From: Leptospiraceae bacterium
GTDB lineage: Bacteria > Spirochaetota > Leptospiria > Leptospirales > Leptonemataceae
Length of the DNA stretch: 64,000 bases
Direction: 5' to 3'
Assembly (NCBI GenBank): GCA_025059995.1
Contig: JANXCF010000007.1
Location: 37,994-101,993, forward strand
The position numbers were made by a program, and so were the translations under genes. A model generated the notes under the pieces. It was not told the origin of the DNA. It did not search any database and saw only the letters and a list, made by a program, of their open reading frames with translations. Each line of letters opens with the position of its first letter. The stretch's first letter is position 1. Of this stretch, positions 43,142 to 51,264 are shown in pieces.

Positions 43142-43937
43142 CATAAAAAAAGTCATTCTCAGTATTCTGTTTCTTTTTTTTAATGTTGGTATTACTTCCC
43201 AAGAATTAGCTGATAAGGATGAGTTAGATCTTTATCGAGAACTCTTGAGATCGAGTGGTGAACTACTTTATGTTCCTTCTAAAACAGAAATCGAAAGAAC
43301 AATGAAGTCATATATCGAAGAAATTAGTGCCCACAAAGAGAGTTTATCTCAGTTCTATAACTCATTGAAGAAGCTTGGATACATCAATGAATATGATATT
43401 TTAGATATGGAGCTTCGTAGTTATAAAGAGCATTTCTTTGAAAGAAAAGAAATGGAAGTCTTTGTAGAATACATAAGAATAGTGTGGAAAAATCAAAGCC
43501 CTTATGAAATCATCCTAAGAAACAAAAGTACGTTATTTCCGAAATTAAATATACGAAATACGGTGTTTGTTCTTCCCATTCACAATTTTGAGTTTGATAA
43601 CCATCAAAAATTAAAAGATCCATCTCTTGAGGTTCTTGCAAGGCTTTCTTATCAAGCAGGTATGGGAGAAGAATTTTATTTTGTTTTTCCTTCTGTTTTT
43701 GAAGGAGAAAGTTCCCTTATTGGGAACTTCCAGCCCAAAATCTATAAAATTTATGACTTTACCATAGGAAAAGCAAACCCTAAAATCATCAATGACATGA
43801 GCTTAAAAATCATTACTTATCAATACATTATCTATCGACTACGCTACTTGGATGTAAAATTTCGTTCCATCATAAGAAATCGTTTGCGGAAAAATGTTTA
43901 TGAATTTTATCGAAGTATTCCGGATACTCGATACTGA
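43110..43937 (+). CDS. Exported hypothetical protein
   Basis: The 275-residue protein has a signal peptide-like N-terminus (KKVILSILFLFFNVGITSQ). The mature part is charged and mainly helical, with no motif I recognise. It overlaps the amidase by 32 bp and meets the J-domain gene with TGATG, so the three are translated together. It may act with the amidase on the cell wall. An in-frame TTG at 43122 would shorten the N-terminus by four residues. Confidence 0.6.
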   Translation: MVIILRKFSLNIKKVILSILFLFFNVGITSQELADKDELDLYRELLRSSGELLYVPSKTEIERTMKSYIEEISAHKESLSQFYNSLKKLGYINEYDILDMELRSYKEHFFERKEMEVFVEYIRIVWKNQSPYEIILRNKSTLFPKLNIRNTVFVLPIHNFEFDNHQKLKDPSLEVLARLSYQAGMGEEFYFVFPSVFEGESSLIGNFQPKIYKIYDFTIGKANPKIINDMSLKIITYQYIIYRLRYLDVKFRSIIRNRLRKNVYEFYRSIPDTRY

Positions 43938-44581
43938 TGGAACGTATTATTGACCATTATGGGATATTAGGGATACCACGTGGTTCGTCAATAGAAGAAA
44001 TAAAGAAAGCTTTTTGGAAATGGGCAAAAATCTACCATCCAGATAAAAAAGGCGATCCAGAAAAATTCTATCAACTTTATACGTCTTACAAGTTCCTATC
44101 GGATCCAATAAAGAAAAAAGAATACGACCTTTTATTACAGAAGCATAATTCAAAAGAAAGCACCTCAAAAGAAACTTACTATGTGATTGATGCAAGGCGT
44201 CTAATCTATACAGCAACTTTAAAAAAATTCATAGAAGAAAACATCAACCTTAAAACCATTAAAGGAAAAGAAAGAAAATTTTTAGCAAAGATAACGTATG
44301 ATTATATCGTTTTACTCAATCGAAATGATTTTTATAAAAACCTTTTGCTTCCAATTCCCATGATTTTCGATAGGATTTGTGAATATTGTCATGGTAGTGA
44401 TCTTTATTGTTCTTACTGTGATGGAAGAGGTTATCGAAAAACAAATGGCAATGTATATATAAAAATCCAAAAGTGTAGTTTACAGGATTTACAAATTCTT
44501 AATGTATCTTTGAAGGAGTTCAAACATCCTACGTTAAGAGCTCGCATTAAAGAAGTCAAGGTTTTGATTCGATTTGTTTGA
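43937..44581 (+). CDS. J-domain protein with partial DnaJ zinc motif
   Basis: The 214-residue protein starts with a complete J domain (YGILGIPRGSSIEEIKKAF, then the HPD motif in KIYHPDKKG, residues about 37-39), which stimulates a DnaK partner's ATPase. Later a short CEYCHG and CSYCDGRG pair looks like one half of the DnaJ zinc-finger region (normally four CxxCxGxG repeats). No substrate-binding C-terminal domain is recognisable. The start overlaps the upstream stop by 1 base. Confidence 0.82.
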   Translation: MERIIDHYGILGIPRGSSIEEIKKAFWKWAKIYHPDKKGDPEKFYQLYTSYKFLSDPIKKKEYDLLLQKHNSKESTSKETYYVIDARRLIYTATLKKFIEENINLKTIKGKERKFLAKITYDYIVLLNRNDFYKNLLLPIPMIFDRICEYCHGSDLYCSYCDGRGYRKTNGNVYIKIQKCSLQDLQILNVSLKEFKHPTLRARIKEVKVLIRFV

Positions 44582-44591
44582 GTTCGACAAA

Positions 44592-45632
44592 TTAAATAAT
44601 ATCGAATGCTTTTAAAGAACGATACATGGTTTCAATAGTCATGAGGATGATCCCTGCTAAGGGGATAGCTATCAACATTCCAACAAACCCGAACCATTTC
44701 TGAAAAGTGATAAAAGCTAAAATTGCAATAATGGGATGAACATTGACAGAGCGGGCTAAAATCACAGGTTGGGTAAAGACATTATCAACGAGTTGGGCAA
44801 AACCAAAAATCAAAATCGCAGCAGGAGTAAGGGAAGGATCGGTAAGTAGAGAAACCGAAAGGATGGGAATAAAACCCAGTGCTGGACCAAAATAAGGAAC
44901 TACATTAATTAAAGAAGCAAAGATTGCTAAAATAATTCCATAGGGCAATTTGATCAAAACCAATCCCGGAAGTAGAATCAATAAAAGAATCAGCATTTGG
45001 ATGAGAAGTCCTCGTAGATAAGAAATAATGCCATATCGGATTTTATAAGTAATCATCAAGGTCATTTCGAAAAATCGATTCGGAACCAAAGACATCAAGT
45101 AGCGATAGATTTCATCCCCTTCGAGCATGAAAATAAACAGAAGAATTGGGGTGATGATTGCGAAAGTCAATAGATTGGGAAGGATCTCAACAAAGTGAGT
45201 AGAAGCTACTGGTTCTAACACAAAGCTCAAAATCCAATTTGTGTCAATATCGAGTTTTGAAATATCAAAAGGCAGAGTATCTTTGTATTCTTCTTTTAGT
45301 TTAGCGATGATTTCTGGGAGTTTTGAAGAAATGTATTTGATTATCTCATAGATTTTGTTGATTTGTTCTACTATAAAAGGGACAAAAAAATAAATAACAA
45401 GATAAAGTATCAATAAAAAGACGGCTAACGTAATCACCACACTCATGAGGCGGGGGATACCTAAACTTTCTAAAAGATACACATAAGGATTCAAAAATAA
45501 AGAAACTAAAAAAGCAATACTAATGGGAATGATCAATTCTTTGATACCAAACCCGATAAAAATCAGTAAAATCAAAATCAGAGCGAAGAAAAGAAAACGA
45601 ACAACGTGAATGGAAAGATTAATGTTTTTCAT
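44592..45632 (-). CDS. AI-2E family (PerM-like) membrane protein
   Basis: This 346-residue membrane protein has about eight helices and the family regions LIIPISIAFLVSLFLNPYV, LRGLLIQMLILLLIL, INVVPYFGPALGFIP and FAQLVDNVFTQPVIL. The family includes TqsA and Na+/H+ antiporters, so the transported solute is uncertain. Its start overlaps the upstream cyclic-nucleotide-binding gene by 4 bp. Confidence 0.88.
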   Translation of the reverse strand: MKNINLSIHVVRFLFFALILILLIFIGFGIKELIIPISIAFLVSLFLNPYVYLLESLGIPRLMSVVITLAVFLLILYLVIYFFVPFIVEQINKIYEIIKYISSKLPEIIAKLKEEYKDTLPFDISKLDIDTNWILSFVLEPVASTHFVEILPNLLTFAIITPILLFIFMLEGDEIYRYLMSLVPNRFFEMTLMITYKIRYGIISYLRGLLIQMLILLLILLPGLVLIKLPYGIILAIFASLINVVPYFGPALGFIPILSVSLLTDPSLTPAAILIFGFAQLVDNVFTQPVILARSVNVHPIIAILAFITFQKWFGFVGMLIAIPLAGIILMTIETMYRSLKAFDII

Positions 45633-46180
45633 GAACTTGAGTTTAATACTTTGCTTTCAACACATCGTTCTAAGACTTCGTTAGTTTTGATTAATCTATC
45701 TCCTAAGATGGTTGCAATGTTATAAAGAAAAATGTTGCTAATGTGGGGATTGCGTTTCATCAAGACTTTGAGGTCAGGGTTGAAAAATCCCAAAAGAGTT
45801 GTCGGTTCTAATGCGATAGCCGAAGCAGAACGAGGCTTATCAATCAAAAGGAGACTGATTTCACCAAAAAAATCACCTTTCGTAAGGATTGAAAGAGTGG
45901 TTTTTTGGCTATTTTTTTCTTTGTAGATTTCGACTTTTCCATCGAGGATGATATATAAGCCTAAGCCGGGTTCACCTTCTCGAAAAATGAGTTCATTTTT
46001 TTTGTAGTATCGAATATGGCAGCGAGACCGAATGAGCTTGAGGCTTCGTTTTGGGATGTTTTGAAAAAGGGTAAGTTTAGCCATCATTTCCAATTCTTCT
46101 TGGATTTGATTTTGCTTTGGTTGTTGGATACTCACCCATAAGGTGTTCAGCAAAGAGGCGATTTCGTTTTTTTGATTCAT
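45629..46180 (-). CDS. Cyclic-nucleotide-binding domain protein
   Basis: The 183-residue protein contains one CRP-like cyclic-nucleotide-binding beta-roll (LIFREGEPGLGLYIILDGKVEIY ... GDFFGEISLLLIDKPRSASAIA) and no helix-turn-helix. The GEISLL-R-A pattern is the classic phosphate-binding cassette, so cAMP or cGMP binding is plausible. It overlaps the AI-2E protein gene by 4 bp and may regulate that protein. Confidence 0.85.
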   Translation of the reverse strand: MNQKNEIASLLNTLWVSIQQPKQNQIQEELEMMAKLTLFQNIPKRSLKLIRSRCHIRYYKKNELIFREGEPGLGLYIILDGKVEIYKEKNSQKTTLSILTKGDFFGEISLLLIDKPRSASAIALEPTTLLGFFNPDLKVLMKRNPHISNIFLYNIATILGDRLIKTNEVLERCVESKVLNSSS

Positions 46181-46197
46181 AAAATGACAAAAACAGG

Positions 46198-46218
46198 AAT
46201 CTATCTTATTGATAGATT
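46198..46218. promoter_or_regulatory. 8-bp inverted repeat between cNMP-binding gene and tRNA cluster
   Basis: AATCTATC (46198-46205) and GATAGATT (46211-46218) are perfect reverse complements with a 5-bp gap, 18 bp upstream of the reverse cNMP-binding gene and 55 bp before tRNA-Pro. It may be an operator serving either side. Confidence 0.35.
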
Positions 46219-46272
46219 GGCAATGATTTTTTGATAGACATAGACGTAAAACGATAAAAGATGGTAGTTAAA

Positions 46273-46344
46273 CGGGATGTAGCGCAGTGGTAGCGTATCT
46301 GCTTTGGGAGCAGAGGGTCGCAGGTTCAAATCCTGCCATCCCGA
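46273..46344 (+). tRNA. tRNA-Pro (UGG)
   Basis: The cloverleaf has acceptor stem CGGGATG/CATCCCG and discriminator A. The anticodon loop TTTGGGA gives anticodon TGG. CCA is not encoded. It is the first of five tRNAs in one cluster. Confidence 0.95.
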
Positions 46345-46349
46345 TATTT

Positions 46350-46423
46350 GCGTCAGTAGCTCAGCAGGATAGAGCAATGGCCTTCTAAGCCATGGGTCGG
46401 GGGTTCGAATCCTCCCTGACGCA
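46350..46423 (+). tRNA. tRNA-Arg (UCU)
   Basis: The acceptor stem is GCGTCAG/CTGACGC with discriminator A. The anticodon stem-loop ATGGC-CTTCTAA-GCCAT gives anticodon TCT, reading AGA/AGG, the codons heavily used in the ccoG-ccoH genes. CCA is not encoded. Confidence 0.95.
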
Positions 46424-46428
46424 AAGAT

Positions 46429-46502
46429 GGCGGACGTAGCTCAGCTGGTAGAGCGCCAGATTGTGGCTCTGGTGGTCGCGGGTTCGATCCCCGTCGTTCG
46501 CC
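46429..46502 (+). tRNA. tRNA-His (GUG)
   Basis: The anticodon loop TTGTGGC gives GTG. Counting back from T8 leaves an extra 5' G (46429) that pairs with C73 (46502), the histidine identity feature, so G-1 is encoded. The acceptor stem GCGGACG/CGTTCGC contains one G-T pair. CCA is not encoded. Confidence 0.95.
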
Positions 46503-46576
46503 CATCCCTCTTGAAACCCTTGAAAATTGTTGACAATGCCAATTTTCAGAAAAACATTTCCGCTACATGAGCTCAT

Positions 46577-46660
46577 GCGAGTGTGGTGGAATTGGTAGAC
46601 ACACCAGATTTAGGGTCTGGTGCCCGTTAGGGCGTAAGGGTTCGAGTCCCTTCACTCGCA
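46577..46660 (+). tRNA. tRNA-Leu (UAG)
   Basis: An 84-nt class II tRNA with acceptor GCGAGTG/CACTCGC, anticodon loop TTTAGGG (TAG) and a long variable arm (GCCCGTTAGGGC). CCA is not encoded. A TTGACA about 45 bp upstream may be the -35 of a second promoter in the cluster. Confidence 0.95.
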
Positions 46661-46664
46661 ATAG

Positions 46665-46739
46665 GCGGGAATAGCTCAGTGGTAGAGCGTCTCCTTGCCA
46701 AGGAGAAGGCCGCGGGTTCAAATCCCGTTTCCCGCTCCA
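46665..46739 (+). tRNA. tRNA-Gly (GCC), with encoded CCA
   Basis: The acceptor stem GCGGGAA/TTCCCGC, discriminator T, and anticodon loop TTGCCAA (GCC) are clear. CCA follows directly at 46737-46739, which none of the other five tRNAs in this window shows. Confidence 0.95.
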
Positions 46740-46750
46740 GTTATCATAAG

Positions 46751-47350
46751 CTACTGGAGTAAGAAAACATCGTCATAAAAGTCGAAAAAAACCCTCCCTG
46801 AAAGGCAATCCACCGCTACCCTGTCATCATAATTATGATAGATAACGATTTCCTGTTCTGTTTGGTTTTCTTGGAGTTCAGAGTTCCCCCGCTCTCTTAG
46901 TTCCTTCATGATTTCAAAATCCAAAAGCATACGCAGAAGATAGCTCATGGAATATCCTAAGCATAATCGCAGCTGAAAAAGACGACCCCAAATCACGGGT
47001 TCTATTGAAATCCAGTAGCGTTTGTAATTTTTTGTTGTGGGTTGGTATTCGGCTGTGAGGGTTCTTTTGGTTTGGGATTTTGATCGAGAGTATAGTTTTC
47101 TTATATGTTTTGAGATGAGGTAATTGATGGTTTTAGGAATATCATCATGGAATTTTCGTTGAGCGAGGCGAGTGAGGTAAAGATAGTAATTGGGTGTGAG
47201 GTTCACGCACACGATGTGTTCTTCTTTGGTGAAAAAGTGATTTTGATGTCTCATCACAAAAAGATATCTGGGATTTTTGGAATTCTTTTGAAAAATTTTA
47301 TATCGATGAAAATTTTTTTCTCTGGTTGATATGTGTGATATTTTGAACAT
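46751..47350 (-). CDS. DUF1564-like hypothetical protein
   Basis: The product, up to 199 residues, is basic in its N-terminal half. The pattern RYWISIEPVIWGRLFQLRLCL, then a serine-tyrosine-leucine helix (GYSMSYLLRMLLDFEIM), resembles the DUF1564 family expanded in Leptospira genomes. That link is from memory of the motif. The YLLRMLL helix after a GxS turn could be a ribbon-helix-helix or similar DNA-binding element. The true start could be Met33. It is the only gene here beside the tRNA cluster, opposite in strand. Confidence 0.5.
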   Translation of the reverse strand: MFKISHISTREKNFHRYKIFQKNSKNPRYLFVMRHQNHFFTKEEHIVCVNLTPNYYLYLTRLAQRKFHDDIPKTINYLISKHIRKLYSRSKSQTKRTLTAEYQPTTKNYKRYWISIEPVIWGRLFQLRLCLGYSMSYLLRMLLDFEIMKELRERGNSELQENQTEQEIVIYHNYDDRVAVDCLSGRVFFDFYDDVFLLQ

Positions 47351-47466
47351 TGGGATTCCTTTTTCGATAGTTGGATAGCTAATCCCTAAAATCGAATTGC
47401 CATGGGATTCTTAACGAAAAATTTTGTTTAGAATTTCTCAATCATTAAAAATCGTAGGAAAATTAC

Positions 47467-48837
47467 ATGGAATACCATGTTCAAATCATAGAGCCTACTG
47501 TAGCTTTGGTGAACTTCAAAACCAATCAGGAAGATTTCGAGAAAGCAAAAGAAAAAACATATCTTGAGCTTTCAAAAAAACTCAAGATACCAGGTTTTCG
47601 TCCGGGTAGAATCCCCGTTGAAGTTGTGAAAAGACATGTGGGTGATTCTATCATAGCCGAGACGATGGAAACTCTTATACGAGAAACCTATAATTCTGTA
47701 TTGGATCAATTGGATCCTAAACCCATAAGTATTCCTGTTTTTGATATTGTAAAGTTCGATGAAAAAACCCTAGAAATGGAATTTACTGCTGAGTATGAAT
47801 TTTATCCCAAAATCCGACTTACAAAATATAAAAGACTCAAAATTGAAAAAGATGAATTAGTAGAAGATCCGACTTTGGTAGACGATGCTTTAAAAGAAAT
47901 TGCAAAGCTTTATAAAAACTATCTTCCCAAAGATTGGGAAGACCCAGAAAAAAACAAAATCGAAGAAAATGATTTGGTATTGTTATCCATCAAAATCATC
48001 AACAAAAATAACCCGAAAAACGTTCATGAGATAGAAGAGTATGATTACTGGATGAAAGCAGAAGACAAAGAATTTCCGGAACTAAAAGAACGGTTATTAA
48101 ATAGAAAAGCCCAAGAAGAATTCGAATACGAAAAAAAAATCGAACCCAAAAGCAAGTTAAAAAAATTTCAAAACAAACAGGTGATTGTCAAAGTCAAAAT
48201 ATTGGAAGTTCGTAGAGAGTCCATACCAGAAATTGATGATGATTTTGCAAAAATGGTAGGGTACTCGTCCCTTCAAGAACTCAAAGAAGAGGTTCGAAAA
48301 AACATTCGAAAACAAGCAGAAGATCATTTAGAAAAAGAACTCATTAGTCGGATTTTTGATGAAATCCAAGAAAAAAATTCCATTCATCTTCCCGAAAGTC
48401 TCATTCGTAGAAGGATGGAGATTGAACTTGATAGGGTTTTGGCGGAACTTAAACTTCCTAAAATGAGTTTATCAGAATTTGCAAAGGTGGCTAAAGCGAC
48501 AGAGAAAGAAGTAGAAGAACTTTTACGAAGACGTTCAATTTTGTATTTACAAGATGAAATCATACTAGAAAAAATAGAAGAACTCGAGAACATCCAGGTC
48601 ACTCAAGAAGAAAAGAAAACTGAACTAAAAAAAATTCTCGAAAGATACGAAAAAACACAAGAATTAGATCAAGTAGTAGAAGAACGTATCAAAGATCAAA
48701 ACTGGGAACGCTACTTAGATTATAAATTACGAAACGAAAAAGTGTTAAAATGGTTATTAGAAAACATGGATTACGAAAAAGGAAGAGTCATTACCACAAG
48801 GGAACTTTACGAAAAAGGAATAATTAAAATATATTGA
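47467..48837 (+). CDS. tig: Trigger factor
   Basis: The 456-residue ribosome-bound chaperone shields nascent chains. The ribosome-binding signature PGFRPGRIP lies at about residues 42-50 in the N-terminal domain. A peptidyl-prolyl isomerase-like middle domain and a long helical C-terminal arm follow (LPESLIRRRMEIELDR). Length is typical. It precedes clpP and clpX, the conserved tig-clpP-clpX order. A separate promoter lies between tig and clpP. Confidence 0.92.
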   Translation: MEYHVQIIEPTVALVNFKTNQEDFEKAKEKTYLELSKKLKIPGFRPGRIPVEVVKRHVGDSIIAETMETLIRETYNSVLDQLDPKPISIPVFDIVKFDEKTLEMEFTAEYEFYPKIRLTKYKRLKIEKDELVEDPTLVDDALKEIAKLYKNYLPKDWEDPEKNKIEENDLVLLSIKIINKNNPKNVHEIEEYDYWMKAEDKEFPELKERLLNRKAQEEFEYEKKIEPKSKLKKFQNKQVIVKVKILEVRRESIPEIDDDFAKMVGYSSLQELKEEVRKNIRKQAEDHLEKELISRIFDEIQEKNSIHLPESLIRRRMEIELDRVLAELKLPKMSLSEFAKVAKATEKEVEELLRRRSILYLQDEIILEKIEELENIQVTQEEKKTELKKILERYEKTQELDQVVEERIKDQNWERYLDYKLRNEKVLKWLLENMDYEKGRVITTRELYEKGIIKIY

Positions 48838-48844
48838 TTTTTTA

Positions 48845-48873
48845 TTGACTTTTCGTTTAATTTTCCGTATATT
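48845..48873 (+). promoter_or_regulatory. Sigma-70-type promoter of clpP
   Basis: TTGACT (48845-48850) and TATATT (48868-48873) are separated by exactly 17 bp. Transcription should start near 48880, leaving a very short leader with AAGGAG at 48883-48888 before the clpP ATG. Confidence 0.7.
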
Positions 48874-48893
48874 ATTACCATTAAGGAGTATCT

Positions 48894-49511
48894 ATGTCAA
48901 TACCTTATGTGATTGAACAAACACCGAGGGGAGAACGTCAATATGACATCTATTCAAGGTTGTTAAAAGATCGAATCATCTTCTTGGGATATCCCATTGA
49001 TGATCACTATTCAAATATTATAATCGCTCAGTTACTTTTTTTGGATGCAGAAGATCCAGAATCAGATATTTATTTGTATATCAATTCACCGGGAGGATAT
49101 ATCACGTCAGGGTTAGCAATATATGATACTATGCAATACATCAGAGCCGACATTCGAACTATTTGTGTTGGACAAGCATCCAACATTAGTTCTCTATTAT
49201 TAGCTGCTGGGACTAAAGGGAAACGTTCTGCTTTACCTAATGCTCGAATTGTAATGCATCAACCTTTAGGAGGAGTAAGTGGTCAATCCAAGGACATTGA
49301 AATCCAAGCACGAGAAATCTTGGATATAAAGGATCGATTGAATGCCTTGTATTCTTTGCATACGGGGAAAAGCTTAGAACAAATAGAGAGAGATACCGAT
49401 CGGCTTTTCTACATGAACGCTTATGAAGCAAAAGAATATGGATTGATCGATAACGTGATTGAAGTAAATGCAAAAAAACTCAATAAACTCAAAGAAGCGA
49501 ATGTGATGTAA
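48894..49511 (+). CDS. clpP: ClpP-family protein lacking catalytic Ser and Asp
   Basis: The 205-residue protein is a clear ClpP homologue: [41 protein letters not shown] and ARE-containing helices are present. In the active-site segment [14 protein letters not shown], the position of catalytic serine 97 (in GQAASMGA of E. coli) is Asn97, and there is a serine one place earlier. H122 is kept. The aspartate (second D of ERDTERD in E. coli) is Leu171 here. By hand alignment it should be proteolytically inactive, like plant and cyanobacterial ClpR. AAGGAG precedes the ATG. It lies 21 bp before clpX. Confidence 0.85.
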   Translation: MSIPYVIEQTPRGERQYDIYSRLLKDRIIFLGYPIDDHYSNIIIAQLLFLDAEDPESDIYLYINSPGGYITSGLAIYDTMQYIRADIRTICVGQASNISSLLLAAGTKGKRSALPNARIVMHQPLGGVSGQSKDIEIQAREILDIKDRLNALYSLHTGKSLEQIERDTDRLFYMNAYEAKEYGLIDNVIEVNAKKLNKLKEANVM

Positions 49512-49532
49512 AAAAAAAAAAGAGAGGCTGGA

Positions 49533-50822
49533 ATGGAATATAAGAGAAAAAACAATACGAATAAAAAAGATACTTTGCATTGCTCCTTTTGTGGGAAGTC
49601 TCAGGAGCAGGTAAGAAAGTTGGTGGCTGGTCCTGGTGTTTATATTTGTGATGAATGCATTGAGTTGTGTGTAGAAATCATTTCCGAAGATAATAATCGT
49701 TCGGAGATCAATCAAGATGTCATAAAAAGCATCCCTACTCCGAGAGAAATCAAGCAAGTATTGGATGATTATGTGATTGGACAGGAAGAAGCAAAAAAAA
49801 CTCTATCCGTTGCTGTTTACAATCATTATAAGCGAATTTATTCTAAACCTTCATCGAAAGATGTAGAATTAGATAAATCCAACATTTTATTGATAGGACC
49901 AACGGGTTCAGGAAAAACACTCCTTGCTCAAACCTTGGCTCGATTTTTAAAAGTTCCTTTTGCGATAGCAGATGCTACATCTCTCACAGAAGCAGGGTAT
50001 GTGGGTGAAGACGTAGAAAATATATTATTACGTTTGATTCAAAATGCGGGAAATGATGTAAAATTAGCAGAAAAGGGGATTGTTTATATTGACGAAGTGG
50101 ATAAAATTTCTCGTAAATCCGAAAACCCTTCCATCACTAGAGATGTTTCTGGAGAGGGTGTCCAACAAGCTCTCTTGAAGATCGTAGAAGGAACGATTGC
50201 GAATGTTCCACCCCAAGGAGGAAGAAAACATCCCCATCAAGAGTTTATACAAATTGATACAAAAAACATTTTATTTATTTGTGGTGGTGCCTTTGTGGGA
50301 TTGGAAGACATTATTTCAAAACGACTGGGTGCTAAAACCATTGGATTTGAACGTCATCATGAAAATTCAATGGATGTGAAAAAACTTTCCCGAACTGAAA
50401 TCCTAAGACATGTCGAACCTGATGATTTGGTGAAGTTCGGACTCATCCCAGAGTTCATTGGAAGGCTTCCTGTTGTGGCAACCTTAGAAGAGCTGGACAT
50501 TGAAACGCTCAAGCGAATTTTCACTGAACCAAAAAATGCTATCTATAAGCAATATAAAAAAATCTTCGAAATGGAAGGAGTGGAGCTTATTTTTGAACCT
50601 GAGGCTATTGATGCTGTGGCTAAAAAAGCTATCCAAAGAAAAACAGGAGCTCGAGGTCTTCGTAGCATCGTGGAAAAAATCATGTTGGATCTCATGTATG
50701 AAATTCCTACAAGAAGAGACGTAGAAAAAGTCATCATCCACGAGGGTGTGATCAATCGAAACGAACAACCAATTTTGATCCTCAAATCTGAGTCAAGTGA
50801 AGAAAACAAAGAAACAGCATAA
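49533..50822 (+). CDS. clpX: ATP-dependent unfoldase ClpX
   Basis: The 429-residue AAA+ unfoldase feeds proteins into ClpP. The N-terminal zinc-binding domain has C17-x2-C20 and C39-x2-C42. Walker A is GPTGSGKT (122-129), Walker [10 protein letters not shown], the RKH pore loop is at 231-233, and the ClpP-docking loop IGF is at 270-272. Sensor II lies in [11 protein letters not shown]. All parts are intact, so it should function with a ClpP partner. GAGAGGC precedes the start. Confidence 0.95.
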   Translation: MEYKRKNNTNKKDTLHCSFCGKSQEQVRKLVAGPGVYICDECIELCVEIISEDNNRSEINQDVIKSIPTPREIKQVLDDYVIGQEEAKKTLSVAVYNHYKRIYSKPSSKDVELDKSNILLIGPTGSGKTLLAQTLARFLKVPFAIADATSLTEAGYVGEDVENILLRLIQNAGNDVKLAEKGIVYIDEVDKISRKSENPSITRDVSGEGVQQALLKIVEGTIANVPPQGGRKHPHQEFIQIDTKNILFICGGAFVGLEDIISKRLGAKTIGFERHHENSMDVKKLSRTEILRHVEPDDLVKFGLIPEFIGRLPVVATLEELDIETLKRIFTEPKNAIYKQYKKIFEMEGVELIFEPEAIDAVAKKAIQRKTGARGLRSIVEKIMLDLMYEIPTRRDVEKVIIHEGVINRNEQPILILKSESSEENKETA

Positions 50823-50824
50823 AT

Positions 50825-51172
50825 TCAAAAACGAAAAGGATCGGGGGGAGTATAAATTGTTGGGGTTCTTGGGGTCATATCTTTTATATTGATAATGCGA
50901 GGTTTTAAGTCCAGTTCTTTGTCGATCTCTTCTATCCGCAGGATTGAGTGCACAGGGATGTAGAGTCGTTTCGTATTTTCGAATTCTTTTTTTAGAGAAT
51001 CTTCGTTTGGATCCACAAGAACTTGAGATTTTTCACCGAAAACCAAGTCTTCAATTTCGATAAAGCCGAAGAGATTGCTTTGTTGGACGTTTTTTGCGAA
51101 AATTTCGTAGATCTTTCCTTGATTGTAAAACAAAATCTTAAATAACTTTTTCGTGATTTTATTTTCGCTCAT
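50825..51172 (-). CDS. DUF1820 family protein
   Basis: The 115-residue soluble protein has the DUF1820 hallmark stretches ILFYNQGKIYEIFAKNV, SNLFGFIEIEDLVFGE and LVDPNEDSLKKEFENTKRLY, IPVHSILRIEEID. The family is of unknown function. It is convergent with clpX, 2 bp apart, and divergent from fliD. Confidence 0.82.
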   Translation of the reverse strand: MSENKITKKLFKILFYNQGKIYEIFAKNVQQSNLFGFIEIEDLVFGEKSQVLVDPNEDSLKKEFENTKRLYIPVHSILRIEEIDKELDLKPRIINIKDMTPRTPTIYTPPDPFRF

Positions 51173-51220
51173 AAAAGTTTAAAAAGACAAGTTTTTTTAA
51201 GAAACATTAAGTCAAATGAA

Positions 51221-51247
51221 TAATGCTTTTTTTGTTTTTTACGATAA
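51221..51247 (+). promoter_or_regulatory. Candidate sigma-28 (FliA) promoter of fliD
   Basis: TAATGCTT (51221-51228), an 11-bp spacer and TACGATAA (51240-51247) match the flagellar consensus TAAAGTTT-N11-GCCGATAA at 12 of 16 positions with exact spacing. It is 18 bp before the fliD ATG, so the leader would be only about 11 nt, which is short. Confidence 0.45.
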
Positions 51248-51264
51248 CTAAAGAAGGAAAACGT

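Noticed and set aside
49374..49757. A 127-residue reverse reading frame across clpP and clpX
   Set aside because: It is a shadow of both genes, with no ribosome site or recognisable motif.
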